NCBI GenBank assembly: GCA_004000035.1
Contig: RJAE01000003.1
Span: 62,001 to 126,000, forward strand
Origin: Arthrobacter sulfonylureivorans
Lineage (GTDB): Bacteria > Actinomycetota > Actinomycetes > Actinomycetales > Micrococcaceae
Direction: 5' to 3'
Length of the DNA: 64,000 nucleotides
The translations under genes and the position numbers were made by a program. Position 1 is the first letter of the stretch, and each line of letters starts with the position of its first letter. The notes beneath the pieces are model-generated. The model was given only the letters and a program-made list of their open reading frames with translations, was not told the origin of the DNA and did no database searches. Below, piece by piece: positions 16,871 to 26,585 of this stretch.

Positions 16871-17983
16871 CTACATGCTGCTGACCAGCGCGTGTTCGTG
16901 CAGTGACACTCCTCGTTCGCGGGCGTTGCCCAGTCTCTGTTCAGTGGTGTTGGAGTACACGTGCACGTGGCTACGTTCGCACCATACTGACAGGTGTTCA
17001 CCGATGGCGGGTACCGAGTCGCTGTCCATCAGGAGTGCGAATGATTCCCGCGAGGGAAGCTGGAGGTGCACGATTCGTTCCCTGCCGGTGGGTTCGATCA
17101 AAACGACCGTTCCCCCGGTTCTCCATACTTCCGGTGATCTGGGGTCGCCCTCGCCGGCGTGGAACCGTTCCGGCCGGACACCCAGGGTGACGGGCTCGTC
17201 TCCGCCGCCGACGTGTGCGCCGAAAGGGGAGGCGCGGGTTGCGGGGTCGACGGCGAAGAGATTCATCGGGGGTGTGCCGACGAACCCTGCGACGAAGAGG
17301 GTCTGAGGTTGCCGGTAAAGCTCCTCCGGAGTGCCCAACTGTTCGATGCGTCCCTTGTTGATCACGGCGATGCGGGAGGCCATGGCCATGGCATCTGCCT
17401 GATCATGCGTGACGTTGATGCCGGTAGCTCCGACGCTCTGGAGCAGGCCGGCGATTTCGACTCGCAGCGACGCGTGCAGCTGCGCGTCCAGCCCGGAGAG
17501 CGGTTCGTCGAGCAGCACGATGCTGCTGCGTCGGGCCAATGCCCGGGCCAGCGCGATGCGTTGGCGCTGGCCCCCGGACATCTGGCGGGGTTTGCGGTCG
17601 AGAAGGTGTTCGACCTGCATCCGGGTGGCTATATCCGTCGCCCGCGCATCGGCTTTGGCGCGGCTGAGTTTCTTTCCGTGCCGCAAGCCCAGGGTGATGT
17701 TTTCCCGGCTGCTCAGGTGCGGGTAGAGGGCGTAGCTTTGGAAGACGATTGCTACGTCCCGCGCCTCGGGAGGAATGCGGTTTTGGAGTTCACCGCCGAA
17801 GCGGATTTCTCCGGTATCGACGGTTTCCAGCCCCGCGATGGTGCGCAGGAGGGTGGACTTGCCGGATCCTGAGGGGCCGAGGATGGCGATGTTCTCACCA
17901 GACTGGACCTCAAGGTTGATGTCTTCGAGTGCCTTGACCTGGCCGAAGTTTTTGTTGACGTTCGAAATGTGGACTGCGGTCAT
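16871..17983 (-). CDS. ABC importer ATPase, UgpC/MalK type
   Basis: The 370-aa ATPase has Walker A GPSGSGKST (36-44), the Q-loop VFQSYALYPHL, signature MSGGQRQRIALAR, Walker B IVLLDEPLSGLD and the switch His (VTHDQADA). A C-terminal TOBE/OB region follows, as in carbohydrate and glycerol-3-phosphate importers. It overlaps the binding-protein gene by 4 bp and ends a six-gene operon. Confidence 0.93.
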   Translation of the reverse strand: MTAVHISNVNKNFGQVKALEDINLEVQSGENIAILGPSGSGKSTLLRTIAGLETVDTGEIRFGGELQNRIPPEARDVAIVFQSYALYPHLSSRENITLGLRHGKKLSRAKADARATDIATRMQVEHLLDRKPRQMSGGQRQRIALARALARRSSIVLLDEPLSGLDAQLHASLRVEIAGLLQSVGATGINVTHDQADAMAMASRIAVINKGRIEQLGTPEELYRQPQTLFVAGFVGTPPMNLFAVDPATRASPFGAHVGGGDEPVTLGVRPERFHAGEGDPRSPEVWRTGGTVVLIEPTGRERIVHLQLPSRESFALLMDSDSVPAIGEHLSVWCERSHVHVYSNTTEQRLGNARERGVSLHEHALVSSM

Positions 17984-19320
17984 GAATTTTCGCCCAGAAC
18001 GATCGCATCAATGGTGGCTACCGCATCCTGCACGGCGGTGGCGGTTTCGGCGCCGGTCTGGAGCTGCTGGTCCATCAATTCAATGGCGTCGTAGATTTTG
18101 GCCGTGTGGGCACCGGGGAATCCGCCGCCCCACTGGGTCAGCTTGTTGTCAAACGTCCAGGCGAAGGTCATCTGCGGGCTCGCCTGGTCGGAGGCCAGAA
18201 GTTCGTCCCGGGCGATGGTATCGACGGGGATGTAGCTTCGCTGGGTCCCGGAGGCCTGCATGACGGATTCGGGGGTGAGGATCTGGCCGATGAGTTCGCC
18301 GGAGAACGCCGCCCGGCAGGAATCGTCCGAGAGGACCATGTAGCCGTTTCCGCCGGCCGGCAGTGCACGGTCCTGCACGCCGTCGATGCTGGGCAGCTTG
18401 ATGGGCATCCAGTCGAACTTGTCTCCCACACCCTGGCTGATGCTAGCGATGTTGGAGGTGGTGATCATCGTGACGGGAAGCGTTCCGGAGGTAAAGATAT
18501 CCACCGCCTCACTGGCGGCAGGGATTCCTGCTTCCAAGCCGTCCCGGCCGAGCTCGGACCAGATATCCAGCGCGGCGATTCCGGCGGCGTCGCCGAAGGC
18601 GGCGGTGCCGTCTTCGTTCACCAAAGTGCCACCGGAATTCTGGACCAGTCCCTGGGTGTACCACTCGGGAAGTCCGGAGGGGGCAATGGAGACCGATGGC
18701 TTGCCGGTGTGATCACTGACCTGGCGCGCGACGTCCAGAAGGTCCTCGTAGGTCTTGATGTCTTCGGCTTTTCCGGCGCCTGCGGCGTCGAGCAGGTCCT
18801 GGTTGACGGCCATGACCGGCGCCGAGATCTGGGCTGGCGCCAAGTAGGTTACGCCGTCCCGTGCAGTGCCGGCGCCGAGGAACTGGGTCTGGTAGGTTTC
18901 GGGCAGAACGCCCTTATCCAACGGGACCGGGTTGTAGGTATCGACCCAGAACTGCATCTGGCCTAGGCCCGTCATGATGACATCGGGGCGCTTGCCGACG
19001 GCGATGTCCGCAACAATCTGCTGGGTCAGTTCGCCGTAATCGGTCGAGACCGACGGTACCGCGTTGATGCTCAGGCCCGGGTACCGGTCTTCGATCACCT
19101 TCACCGCGGCTTCCATGGGCTCTTTGGCCAGAGAGTTGAAGGCGACGTCGATGGTGGTTCCTTCGGCGGTGCACTGGCTGATGTCCGTGGCGGCAGCGAC
19201 GGATGCGCCGTCGGCGGGCTGGTTTGCCACGCCGGTGCTGCTACTGCTGCCGCAGGCGGCAAGGCTGAGCGTGAGGGTGGCTGCGGTGGTGCCAATGATG
19301 GCACGGCTGATGAAACGCAT
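17980..19320 (-). CDS. ABC extracellular substrate-binding lipoprotein (family 1)
   Basis: The 446-aa lipoprotein has an LAAC lipobox with Cys23 and then the family 1 solute-binding fold seen in MalE/UgpB-like proteins (ISAPVMAVNQDLLDAAG, GGTLVNEDGTAAFG). It binds the solute outside the membrane and delivers it to the two permeases. ATG 19320 is supported by AGGAG. Which compound it binds cannot be read; the phosphoesterase in the operon suggests a phosphorylated or sugar-diester solute. Confidence 0.9.
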   Translation of the reverse strand: MRFISRAIIGTTAATLTLSLAACGSSSSTGVANQPADGASVAAATDISQCTAEGTTIDVAFNSLAKEPMEAAVKVIEDRYPGLSINAVPSVSTDYGELTQQIVADIAVGKRPDVIMTGLGQMQFWVDTYNPVPLDKGVLPETYQTQFLGAGTARDGVTYLAPAQISAPVMAVNQDLLDAAGAGKAEDIKTYEDLLDVARQVSDHTGKPSVSIAPSGLPEWYTQGLVQNSGGTLVNEDGTAAFGDAAGIAALDIWSELGRDGLEAGIPAASEAVDIFTSGTLPVTMITTSNIASISQGVGDKFDWMPIKLPSIDGVQDRALPAGGNGYMVLSDDSCRAAFSGELIGQILTPESVMQASGTQRSYIPVDTIARDELLASDQASPQMTFAWTFDNKLTQWGGGFPGAHTAKIYDAIELMDQQLQTGAETATAVQDAVATIDAIVLGENS

Positions 19321-19390
19321 GGTTCTAAAGCTCCTGCTGATTTGGTTGGGGTTGGGATTGGTGCAGTGGGTTGGAAGGGGGGCCGGCAAC

Positions 19391-20212
19391 TTAGCCGGTG
19401 ATTTCGGTGCCGCTCATGCCCCGGACAAAGTGCCTTTGGGCCACGAGGAAGACGATGATGATCGGGACCGTGACAATCGCGGCGCCGGCAGCCAGCGCCG
19501 GATAATCGAATCCGGTGGCTGCGTCCTGGAAGATGGCCAGAGCCAGCGGCGGAGTCTGGATTTCGGGACTCCGGGCTGCGAGCAGCGGCCACATGTAGTC
19601 ATTCCAGTGCACAAAGATGGAGTACACGCTGAAGGCGGCGATTCCCGGCTTGGCCATGGGAACGACCACGCTGATCATGGTCCTGACCGGTCCCAGGCCG
19701 TCCATTTCGCTGGCCTCCATGAGCGCCCGGGGAATGGACATCATCTGGTTCCGGATCATGAACGTACCGAGCACCGACGTGGCGAACGGCAGGATCAGCG
19801 CCGCCAGAGTGTCCCCGAGCCTGAACTGGTTGATGCCGATAAACAGCGGAATCATGGTCACTTGACCGGGGATGAGCAGGCACAGCAAGACGAAGCCGAA
19901 GAGTTTTCCGGTCCACCGTCGCCTGTGCATCGCCAAAACGTAGGCGGCCGGGATGCACGTCAGTAGCTGCAAGGCCAGGATCGCGAAGGTGACGAGCAGG
20001 CCGACGAGCATGGCGTTGCCTAGGGCCCCATCGGTCCAGGCCCTGGCATAGGCCTCGAAGGTGATGCTCTCGGGCAGGAACGAAAACTCGGCGCTAAATA
20101 CTTCGTCATGGCCGGCGACGGAGGTGCGCGCCATCCAGTAGAAGGGGAAGAAGGAGATCACGAGGGCTGCGGCGAGGAACAGCCATTTACCGATGCGGAT
20201 GGTGGCTCTCAT
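19391..20212 (-). CDS. ABC permease, MalG/UgpE type
   Basis: The 273-aa membrane protein has about six helices and the EAA loop EASEMDGLGPVRTMISVVVP that docks onto the ATPase. It is the second permease of the carbohydrate-uptake-1 type importer. Its start overlaps the stop of the upstream permease by 4 bp, and 70 bp separate it from the binding-protein gene. Confidence 0.92.
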   Translation of the reverse strand: MRATIRIGKWLFLAAALVISFFPFYWMARTSVAGHDEVFSAEFSFLPESITFEAYARAWTDGALGNAMLVGLLVTFAILALQLLTCIPAAYVLAMHRRRWTGKLFGFVLLCLLIPGQVTMIPLFIGINQFRLGDTLAALILPFATSVLGTFMIRNQMMSIPRALMEASEMDGLGPVRTMISVVVPMAKPGIAAFSVYSIFVHWNDYMWPLLAARSPEIQTPPLALAIFQDAATGFDYPALAAGAAIVTVPIIIVFLVAQRHFVRGMSGTEITG

Positions 20213-21162
20213 TTGTCCCCGCTTCCGGCCAGGACCCGGCGCTGCCAGAGACCGACCGCGAGCAGCGCCGCGATCATCAGGAATGAGAGCGCCGAAGCTG
20301 CACCGAGATCGAAATACTGGAATCCCATGCGCCAGGCCATCGTCTGGATCAGCTCGGAGGAATACTGTGGACCGCCATCGGTCATAACCCGCACGGTGTC
20401 GAACGCCTGGACGGACTGGATGATGGCCATGACGACGGCGAAGACCACCGATGGTTTCATCACCGGCAGCGTAATTTTCACCAGTCGGGTCCAGCCGCTG
20501 ATGCCTTCCATTCGCGCCGCCTCGTGCATGGTGCCGGGAACGGTCGCCAGTCCGGCGAAGAAGATCATCATGGTGAACGAGGCGGTGCGCCAGATGCCGA
20601 CCAGGGCAACGGTGAGCAGCGAATAGTCGGTGCTGCCGAGCCAGTTGACCGGGGCGGCACCAATCATTCCCAACAGGGTGTTCGCGATGCCGCCGCGGAA
20701 ATCAAAAATGTAGGTGAAGACCACTGCCATCGCGACCATGTTCGCGGTCATCGGCAGGAAGAGCAGCGTGCGCACCAGCGCCTTGCCCCGTGTCAGCGAG
20801 TCGGCGGCGAGGGCCATCATCAGGCCCAGCACCAGGCTGGGGACGATCGTGGCGAGCGAGTAGATGACGGTGTTGACAATGGATCGCTGCACGGGTCCAT
20901 TGCTGAAAATTTCCCGGTAGTTGTCCAGCCCGACGAAGCTCCATGATCCGCCTGCCAGCGGGATGGTGAACCAACTGCCGATGAACGTTAGAACCGCGGG
21001 CAGGAAAATGAAGATGAATGCCAAGATGGCCATCGGCGAGACCAGCACAACCGGCGCCCAGCGACGCCAGCGTGTCGCGCCGGTGCCAGCTGCGGGTTTG
21101 AGGTCCGGAGGCGGGGCTGTTGCAGCCTCCTCCCTGGTACTTGGTGCGAGCGAGATGGTCAC
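20209..21162 (-). CDS. ABC permease, MalF/UgpA type
   Basis: The 317-aa protein has six membrane helices after a polar N-terminus and the EAA loop EAARMEGISGWTRLVKITLP. It pairs with the MalG-type permease to form the channel. It overlaps the phosphoesterase gene by 4 bp upstream and the second permease downstream, showing tight coupling. Confidence 0.92.
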   Translation of the reverse strand: MTISLAPSTREEAATAPPPDLKPAAGTGATRWRRWAPVVLVSPMAILAFIFIFLPAVLTFIGSWFTIPLAGGSWSFVGLDNYREIFSNGPVQRSIVNTVIYSLATIVPSLVLGLMMALAADSLTRGKALVRTLLFLPMTANMVAMAVVFTYIFDFRGGIANTLLGMIGAAPVNWLGSTDYSLLTVALVGIWRTASFTMMIFFAGLATVPGTMHEAARMEGISGWTRLVKITLPVMKPSVVFAVVMAIIQSVQAFDTVRVMTDGGPQYSSELIQTMAWRMGFQYFDLGAASALSFLMIAALLAVGLWQRRVLAGSGDK

Positions 21163-23300
21163 AACAGTCCTTTCTTATCCAGGGCGAAGACGCCGCCGTC
21201 GACCCCTACGCCGATCAGGACGTTTCCGGCATTGGCCAGCGGCGCGGCGACCGGGACTCCGAGCACGACCCGGTGCAGGAGCTCACCCTCGAGGGAGAAG
21301 ACCCGTACCTCACCGTCAAGGCAGGGCAGGATGATCCGGTCGCCCAGCACGGTCGGCGGTGCAAGCACCGGGTGTGCTTGTTTGGCGTAGGGCTGGAGCG
21401 GGAAGGGCGCCGAGTCGTCCACGCCGGCTTCCCACAGCTTGCGGCCGTCGGAGCGGTCGAGCAGCTCCAGTCCGCGGCCGCCGACGGTGGTTATGATTCC
21501 TCGGTCCGTGACGACGGGGGCGGACGGGCTGAAGTTGCCTTCGTGTTCCGCAATCCAGTTCAGCGCCCCGGAAGCGGAGTCGATGGAGATGGTGCTGGAG
21601 TAGCCCGGAAGCAGGATGGATCCGGTGGACGCGTCCAAGGCAGCTGTGCCCATGACGAGCAGGCGTTTGATCTCCCGGAAATCTGCTGCGGATTCGTCGG
21701 CTGAGGGCGGCCATTGGTCCTCTCCTGTTTCCAGATTCAGGCCGATGGGGTATTTAGGGCTAGGCCAGTAACCGACCGCCACCAGGTCGCCGGCAATCAA
21801 CGGCGCCGCATGGTTGACCAGGTTGTGGTGCGGGGCCAGGTCCGTACGGCGCCAAATGACCTTGCCCGTGGCGGCGTCGATGCGGCGCAGGTCGGCCTGG
21901 TCGCCGACAACAACGCAGCCTGCGGCAGGTGCCGGTGCGCCCCAGGCGAAGCGCCGCAGCGGGTCCGGGGACGGACAGACCCAGAGCAGGTCCCCGGTCT
22001 CTTGGCTGTAGGCGCTTACGTCCCCGGTCACTTCGGCGCTGATGACGACGTCTCCGACCAAAGCCGGGGCCGTCTTGACCGCGGAGTCCGTGCGGGAGGT
22101 CCAGAGGATCCGGCCGGTAGCCGGGTCGAGGGCCTGCACGGCTCCGCCGGGGGTGTCTTCGAATTGGGAACCGGCAAAGATTCGGTCGCCGCCGATGGCA
22201 ACCCCCTGCCGGTGTCCCGACCCCGCAAGGAAGGTCCGCCAGAGAACGTCCGGAGAACTGATGGTGTGAGGGGTAGAAGCGATGGTGGACTTGGCCAGCA
22301 CCGGAGTGAGGGCATCCTCCGCAGGAGCATGCAGGGCAACGGTATTGAGGGTGAAGTTTTGTCCGTTCCAAGTCACCCGCCGCCAGGACGGCGGGCTGTA
22401 GTCCAGCCCCGCGAAAAAGGCCGGCGGGGTGTTCACGTGCAGCGTCCCGTCCACGGAAACCACCCGTGATGTGTGCCAGTGGCCGGAGAAGGTGGCCAGC
22501 GGCGGGCGGGGGACATTCGCCAGCAGGGACTCGCCCGGCTGGTCGTGGAAGAGCAGGATCCATGGAGTCTCTTGGGGAACCAGCGCAAGGTCGTTGCGCA
22601 GCCACTCTTCCTGGATCGTGTTATCGATGCCGAGTTCGTGGGTGTGCCAGTCCATCGCCACAACGTGCAGTCCGGGGATGTCGAAGCTGTACCAGCGGGG
22701 ACCCAGATATTTTTCGTAAGCCGCCGGGTCTGCACTGTTGGTCAGGTAGTTGTTCGCGGAGATCACCGATTCGTGCCGGCCGTCCATATGGTCGTGGTTC
22801 CCGGCGATCGTGTGGACGGGCAGCGGGCTGCCGTCCAGGATCTCAATCAGGGCCTGGTACTCATCGGCCAAGCCGTGATCAACAAGGTCCCCGGTCAGGA
22901 AGACAGCCTGCACGTCCGGTGCGGTTCGCGGCAGGCCGGCGAGGAAACTCTCGAACTGGTCGGGCAGGCCGCCCTCCGGGTACAGCGCTGCAGCACGCCG
23001 TTCGCTGCTCTCAGCCAGGCCGCCGGGGACACTTAAATGGGTGTCGGAGAGGTGTACGAATTCGAAGGGGAGACTCTGGGGCTGCTCGATGAGGTCAAAA
23101 TCGATGGGCTCGGAGCCGGCCGGCGACCACCAGCGCCGGGCGGTATAGCCCTCCGGGCGGGAGAGGAGCACGAACCGGCCCCTGTCCGGAAGCGTGTAAT
23201 TTCCGCTGGCATCGGTCTGCACCGCATCCTGGCCGTTGGAGACGACGACGCCGGGCAGGCCGCGTTGATCGGGCCCGCGGACGATTCCATGCATGTTCAT
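21159..23300 (-). CDS. metallophosphoesterase fused to a PQQ-type beta-propeller
   Basis: This 713-aa protein has a small beta-sandwich N-terminus (about 3-45), a calcineurin-like phosphoesterase domain (about 80-290) with LSDTHL (Asp86, His88), GDLVDHG (Asp138), GNHD (167-170) and GHWH, and a C-terminal PQQ-like beta-propeller (about 330-713, repeats such as GRILWTSR and GDLLWVC). No signal peptide is seen, so it should be cytoplasmic. It likely cleaves a phosphodiester or phosphomonoester brought in by the linked importer; the propeller may bind substrate or partner. It starts 33 bp after rpiR. Confidence 0.86.
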   Translation of the reverse strand: MNMHGIVRGPDQRGLPGVVVSNGQDAVQTDASGNYTLPDRGRFVLLSRPEGYTARRWWSPAGSEPIDFDLIEQPQSLPFEFVHLSDTHLSVPGGLAESSERRAAALYPEGGLPDQFESFLAGLPRTAPDVQAVFLTGDLVDHGLADEYQALIEILDGSPLPVHTIAGNHDHMDGRHESVISANNYLTNSADPAAYEKYLGPRWYSFDIPGLHVVAMDWHTHELGIDNTIQEEWLRNDLALVPQETPWILLFHDQPGESLLANVPRPPLATFSGHWHTSRVVSVDGTLHVNTPPAFFAGLDYSPPSWRRVTWNGQNFTLNTVALHAPAEDALTPVLAKSTIASTPHTISSPDVLWRTFLAGSGHRQGVAIGGDRIFAGSQFEDTPGGAVQALDPATGRILWTSRTDSAVKTAPALVGDVVISAEVTGDVSAYSQETGDLLWVCPSPDPLRRFAWGAPAPAAGCVVVGDQADLRRIDAATGKVIWRRTDLAPHHNLVNHAAPLIAGDLVAVGYWPSPKYPIGLNLETGEDQWPPSADESAADFREIKRLLVMGTAALDASTGSILLPGYSSTISIDSASGALNWIAEHEGNFSPSAPVVTDRGIITTVGGRGLELLDRSDGRKLWEAGVDDSAPFPLQPYAKQAHPVLAPPTVLGDRIILPCLDGEVRVFSLEGELLHRVVLGVPVAAPLANAGNVLIGVGVDGGVFALDKKGLL

Positions 23301-23333
23301 TGCACCTTGCTTTTGTGGGAGTGGGAGTAAAAG

Positions 23334-24191
23334 TCAGAACCGGTGTTCGGCCAGGACTTCGGAGGCGGCACGCAGATGCCTGTCCGCGTCCGGCAGTTGC
23401 TGCTTGAGCATGATGTAGAGCGCGTCGAGTACGGCCAGATGAACCAGCCTGCTGGTCACTGCTTCCACCCGGACCCGGGTCTCTGCACTGCCGGCAATGA
23501 TGGTGTGATCACAGAGCTCGGTCAGCGGTGACCGGGTGAAGCTCGTCAAAGCCATGACGCTGGCCCCGGCTGACTTCGCCGCGCGGGCCGCGGCCAGCGT
23601 CTCGAACGTCGAGCCCGTGTGGCTGATCGCGAACAGGACATCGCCGCGGCCTAGCATCCGAGCCTGAATGTGCTGTGCATGGACATCGGCGACGAACAGC
23701 ACGTTCAACCCCAGCGTGCTCAGCCGGAAGGCGCAGTCACTGGCGATCATCGCCGACGTCCCGACTGCTGCGAAATGGATGCGGCGGGCTGTCAACAGCT
23801 CTCCGACGACGCCGCTGACGGAACCAACGTCAAGGACGGCGGCGGTATCCTTCAGTGCCGACGCGAAATCGCGCAAAATCCTGACGGCGAGTTCTGCGCC
23901 GTCGCCCACCGCCCCGGCGTCGAAATGGGCCGCCGGCACATGCTCGATGGCCAGCCTGGTTTTGAGTTCCTGGAAGCCTCGAAGGCCGATGCTGGTGCAC
24001 ATGCGCACCACGCTGGCCGCGGAGGTGTTCGCACGTTCCGCCAGTTCCGTCACCGACGTCTCCAGCAGCTCCAGCGAACCCGCCAGCACAACGTCGGCCA
24101 CCCGGCGCTCGGCCGGGGAGAACGATGTCAGATGCCCCCTGATGAGCTGGCGAACATCGGTCTGGACACCACCTGGCTTGTTATCGGTCAT
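23334..24191 (-). CDS. RpiR-family regulator with SIS sugar-phosphate domain
   Basis: The 285-aa protein has an N-terminal HTH_6 (about 10-85: TELAERANTSAASVVRMC) and a SIS domain (VGTSAMIASDC and ISHTGSTFETL) that binds sugar phosphates. It is the first gene of the minus-strand ABC operon, so it likely senses the imported phosphorylated sugar or its product and represses or activates the operon. ATG 24191 is chosen; TTG 24200 is three codons upstream. Confidence 0.9.
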   Translation of the reverse strand: MTDNKPGGVQTDVRQLIRGHLTSFSPAERRVADVVLAGSLELLETSVTELAERANTSAASVVRMCTSIGLRGFQELKTRLAIEHVPAAHFDAGAVGDGAELAVRILRDFASALKDTAAVLDVGSVSGVVGELLTARRIHFAAVGTSAMIASDCAFRLSTLGLNVLFVADVHAQHIQARMLGRGDVLFAISHTGSTFETLAAARAAKSAGASVMALTSFTRSPLTELCDHTIIAGSAETRVRVEAVTSRLVHLAVLDALYIMLKQQLPDADRHLRAASEVLAEHRF

Positions 24192-24225
24192 GTCAGTCAA
24201 CCTAAGGAGCCGGCATGAACCAACG

Positions 24226-24290
24226 ATTCACCAACCATGAACGGTGAATGAAGTTTTCAGGCAACCCAAAGTTTTGAAAGATTCTTTCAA
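24226..24290. promoter_or_regulatory. RpiR operator candidates in the divergent region
   Basis: Between rpiR and the divergent HAD gene are TTGAAAGA-T-TCTTTCAA (24274-24290), a perfect 8-bp inverted repeat, and ATTCACC/GGTGAAT (24226-24232 and 24243-24249). The first is the kind of palindrome bound by dimeric HTH_6 regulators. Control of both directions by RpiR is inference. Confidence 0.55.
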
Positions 24291-24393
24291 GCCCCATGTG
24301 CCACTGTTGACCCAACGTCCCCTGTCCACTCGAGCCCCTGAGCGGGCATGGACAGGAGCGGCGTAGCCCTCGTCGAACATAGGAGATTCTCTG

Positions 24394-25053
24394 GTGACTA
24401 CCGTTGCCCACACACTTGTCCTGCTGGATTGGAACGGCACCGTCATGGACGACGTGGACCGCGCCGTCGCAGCCACAAACGATGCCACCGCAGGACGCGG
24501 GCTTCCCGTGATGGACCGCGCCGCCTTCCAGAACTCCTTCACGCTCCCGATGAATACCTGGTTCCAGGGCATGGGGATCGCCGACGGCGACACCGGCGAA
24601 GTCGAGAAACGCTGGAACGAGTCCATGAAGACCCTCGCACCGGTCCGCGCCAACGTTGCCGAAACCCTCACTCTGCTCCGGCAAGGAAGTGTGGTCACGG
24701 GAGTGGTGACTGCTGCGGACGAGACCGTCCTCGAACACGACATCCGGCACAACCGGTTGACCGGAATGTTCGATCATCTGCGCGCATCGGTCAGCAACAA
24801 AGCCGAATGTCTGGCGTCACTTCGGCATCTGGGAACGGCTGCCTACTACGTGGGCGATACCGCGTACGACATGATCTGCGCCCAGGAAGCCGGCTACGTG
24901 CCCATCTCAATAGGCGGCGGGTACCAACACCCGGACAGGTTGGCCGCCGCGGGCGCCGACCACCACCTCGACAGTTTCGAGGAACTCCTCACCCTTCTCC
25001 ATCTGCCGGCCGGTGCAGGACGACCGCCGGCGCATCCGAGCCTCACTCGTTAA
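24394..25053 (+). CDS. HAD-superfamily hydrolase
   Basis: The 219-aa protein has HAD motif I DWNGT with nucleophile Asp12, motif II (VVTAADE), a Lys (NKAEC) and motif IV GDTAYD. Motif I has Asn14 where phosphatases usually have the acid/base Asp, which occurs in a subset of HAD proteins. GTG 24394 has AGGAG 8 bases before. It diverges from the rpiR-ABC operon and may remove phosphate from the imported compound. Confidence 0.83.
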   Translation: MTTVAHTLVLLDWNGTVMDDVDRAVAATNDATAGRGLPVMDRAAFQNSFTLPMNTWFQGMGIADGDTGEVEKRWNESMKTLAPVRANVAETLTLLRQGSVVTGVVTAADETVLEHDIRHNRLTGMFDHLRASVSNKAECLASLRHLGTAAYYVGDTAYDMICAQEAGYVPISIGGGYQHPDRLAAAGADHHLDSFEELLTLLHLPAGAGRPPAHPSLTR

Positions 25054-25143
25054 GCACTCCAAGCTGAACAGTCACCATCAGGACCCTTGGTTTCCGCCGT
25101 TGACGGGAGGACGATTAAAGGATCGAGGTGAAGGAGGTTTGTG

Positions 25144-25329
25144 ATGTGCTACTCCTCGAACAGGGATTTCGGTTGGCGCTTCAGGAAGGAAGACGAGCGC
25201 ACGCCGGAAACCCGCCGGGAAGACCAGGGCACCAAGGGCGAGACCTGGACGAAGTCCGATGACTCCGAAGTGAAGGCTTTCCTGGATAAGTCCCCAGCCG
25301 ACGAACCGGCCAGAGACCGGGCGTTGTAG
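25144..25329 (+). CDS. small hydrophilic protein, 61 aa
   Basis: A strong AAGGAGG site lies 6 bases before ATG 25144 (GTG 25141 is also possible). The product starts MCYSSNRDFGW and is then highly charged. Two Cys-free, disordered-looking thirds follow. No family recognised. A hairpin terminator closes it at 25350-25380. Confidence 0.65.
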   Translation: MCYSSNRDFGWRFRKEDERTPETRREDQGTKGETWTKSDDSEVKAFLDKSPADEPARDRAL

Positions 25330-25349
25330 CCGAAACCGTACATATCCAT

Positions 25350-25380
25350 TGAAGCCCCGCAGGGAATCTGCGGGGCTTCA
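25350..25380 (+). terminator. hairpin terminator after the 61-aa gene
   Basis: An 11-bp GC-rich stem (TGAAGCCCCGC with GCGGGGCTTCA) with a 9-base loop lies 20 bp after the stop. The remainder of the gap to 25587 shows no gene. Confidence 0.75.
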
Positions 25381-25587
25381 ATCACCCAGTTTCGTCGCCG
25401 TGACCGCCTGAGCCGGAGAGATCCTATGCGGCAGGAACCCAGCACTTAACCCACATCCGCCGCCGTCGCCGCCCCCTTGCCTTTTCTTTGTGTCATCTGC
25501 GTCATATTCTGGTGCCGTTGCAGCTTGCTTTTGCATCGACAGTCCGACCCTTCGGAGCCGGCTTCTCGCTCGAGAAGGAGGCGCACG

Positions 25588-26556
25588 ATGGCCCATATCC
25601 AACTGCTGGGCACCGGCGGTACTATCGCCTCGCGCAGCCAAGGCACGCGGGGAGCTGTTGCTACAGAGGCCTCATCCGCGCTGGTCCCTAAGCAGTACGG
25701 CGATGTCACGGTCCGCGCCCGCGACATACTGACCATCGGCAGCTACCGGCTGGAACTGGCCGACCTGCGCCGGATTGCTGAGGCGGTCGGGCAGGCCCTC
25801 GCGGATCCAGACACCGACGGCGTGGTGGTCACCCACGGAACGGACACGCTGGAGGAAACGGCCTTCCTGCTCGACCTCGTGCATGCTTCGCCCAAGCCAG
25901 TGGTGGTCACCGGTGCCCAGCGGACTGCCGATAGTCCCGACGCGGATGGGCCACGCAACGTCGCAGAGGCGGTCCGGGCGGCGGCCGACGAGCGTTTGCG
26001 CGGGGCCGGAGCGCTGATCTGTTTTAACGGAACAGTCCGTTCCGCCCGGGGCGCCCGCAAGGTACACACCACCGCGGGCAGCCCTTTCGGCGGTGGCACC
26101 GAAGTGGCGCACATGGCGGGCAACCAGCTCGTAGTGACAGCTACACCCCGCCGCTACCCGCCGCTGCCGACCCCGCCGACCGCATTCGATAACACCCGGG
26201 TGGAAATCATCACTGCCTACCCCGGCGCGACGCCGGAGTTGTTGGACCACGCCGTGCAGCTCGGGAGCCGCGCCGTCGTGCTGGCCGGTACCGGGGTTGG
26301 CAACGCGGGGCCGGGGTTCGCCGAGGCTGTCAAGCGGGCGACGGGTAACGGCTGCATCGTTGTGCTCAGCACCCGGGCGCCGTGGGGGCCTGTGGTCCCG
26401 ACCTATGGCGATGGCGGCGGCATCGATTTGGTAGAAGCCGGCGCCATCCCCTCGGCGGACCTCAACCCCTTCCAGGCTCGCATCCTCACCGCCGTCCTGC
26501 TTTCCTACGGCGAACCGCCAGAAGAATTCCCAGCTGTGTTTGAAAGCTACCTCTAA
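25588..26556 (+). CDS. asparaginase-family amidohydrolase
   Basis: The 322-aa protein has both asparaginase threonine motifs: GTGGTIAS with Thr12 and [10 protein letters not shown] with Thr85-Asp86. The C-terminal half has the dimer-forming asparaginase domain. ATG 25588 follows GAAGGAG. It may hydrolyse L-Asn, but its place as first gene of an operon with a NodB-fold imide-hydrolase-like protein suggests it may instead act on a half-amide, releasing ammonia. Both are deamidation reactions of this fold. Confidence 0.85.
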   Translation: MAHIQLLGTGGTIASRSQGTRGAVATEASSALVPKQYGDVTVRARDILTIGSYRLELADLRRIAEAVGQALADPDTDGVVVTHGTDTLEETAFLLDLVHASPKPVVVTGAQRTADSPDADGPRNVAEAVRAAADERLRGAGALICFNGTVRSARGARKVHTTAGSPFGGGTEVAHMAGNQLVVTATPRRYPPLPTPPTAFDNTRVEIITAYPGATPELLDHAVQLGSRAVVLAGTGVGNAGPGFAEAVKRATGNGCIVVLSTRAPWGPVVPTYGDGGGIDLVEAGAIPSADLNPFQARILTAVLLSYGEPPEEFPAVFESYL

Positions 26557-26585
26557 GTACATCCACCGCCACCAGAGGAGACATT

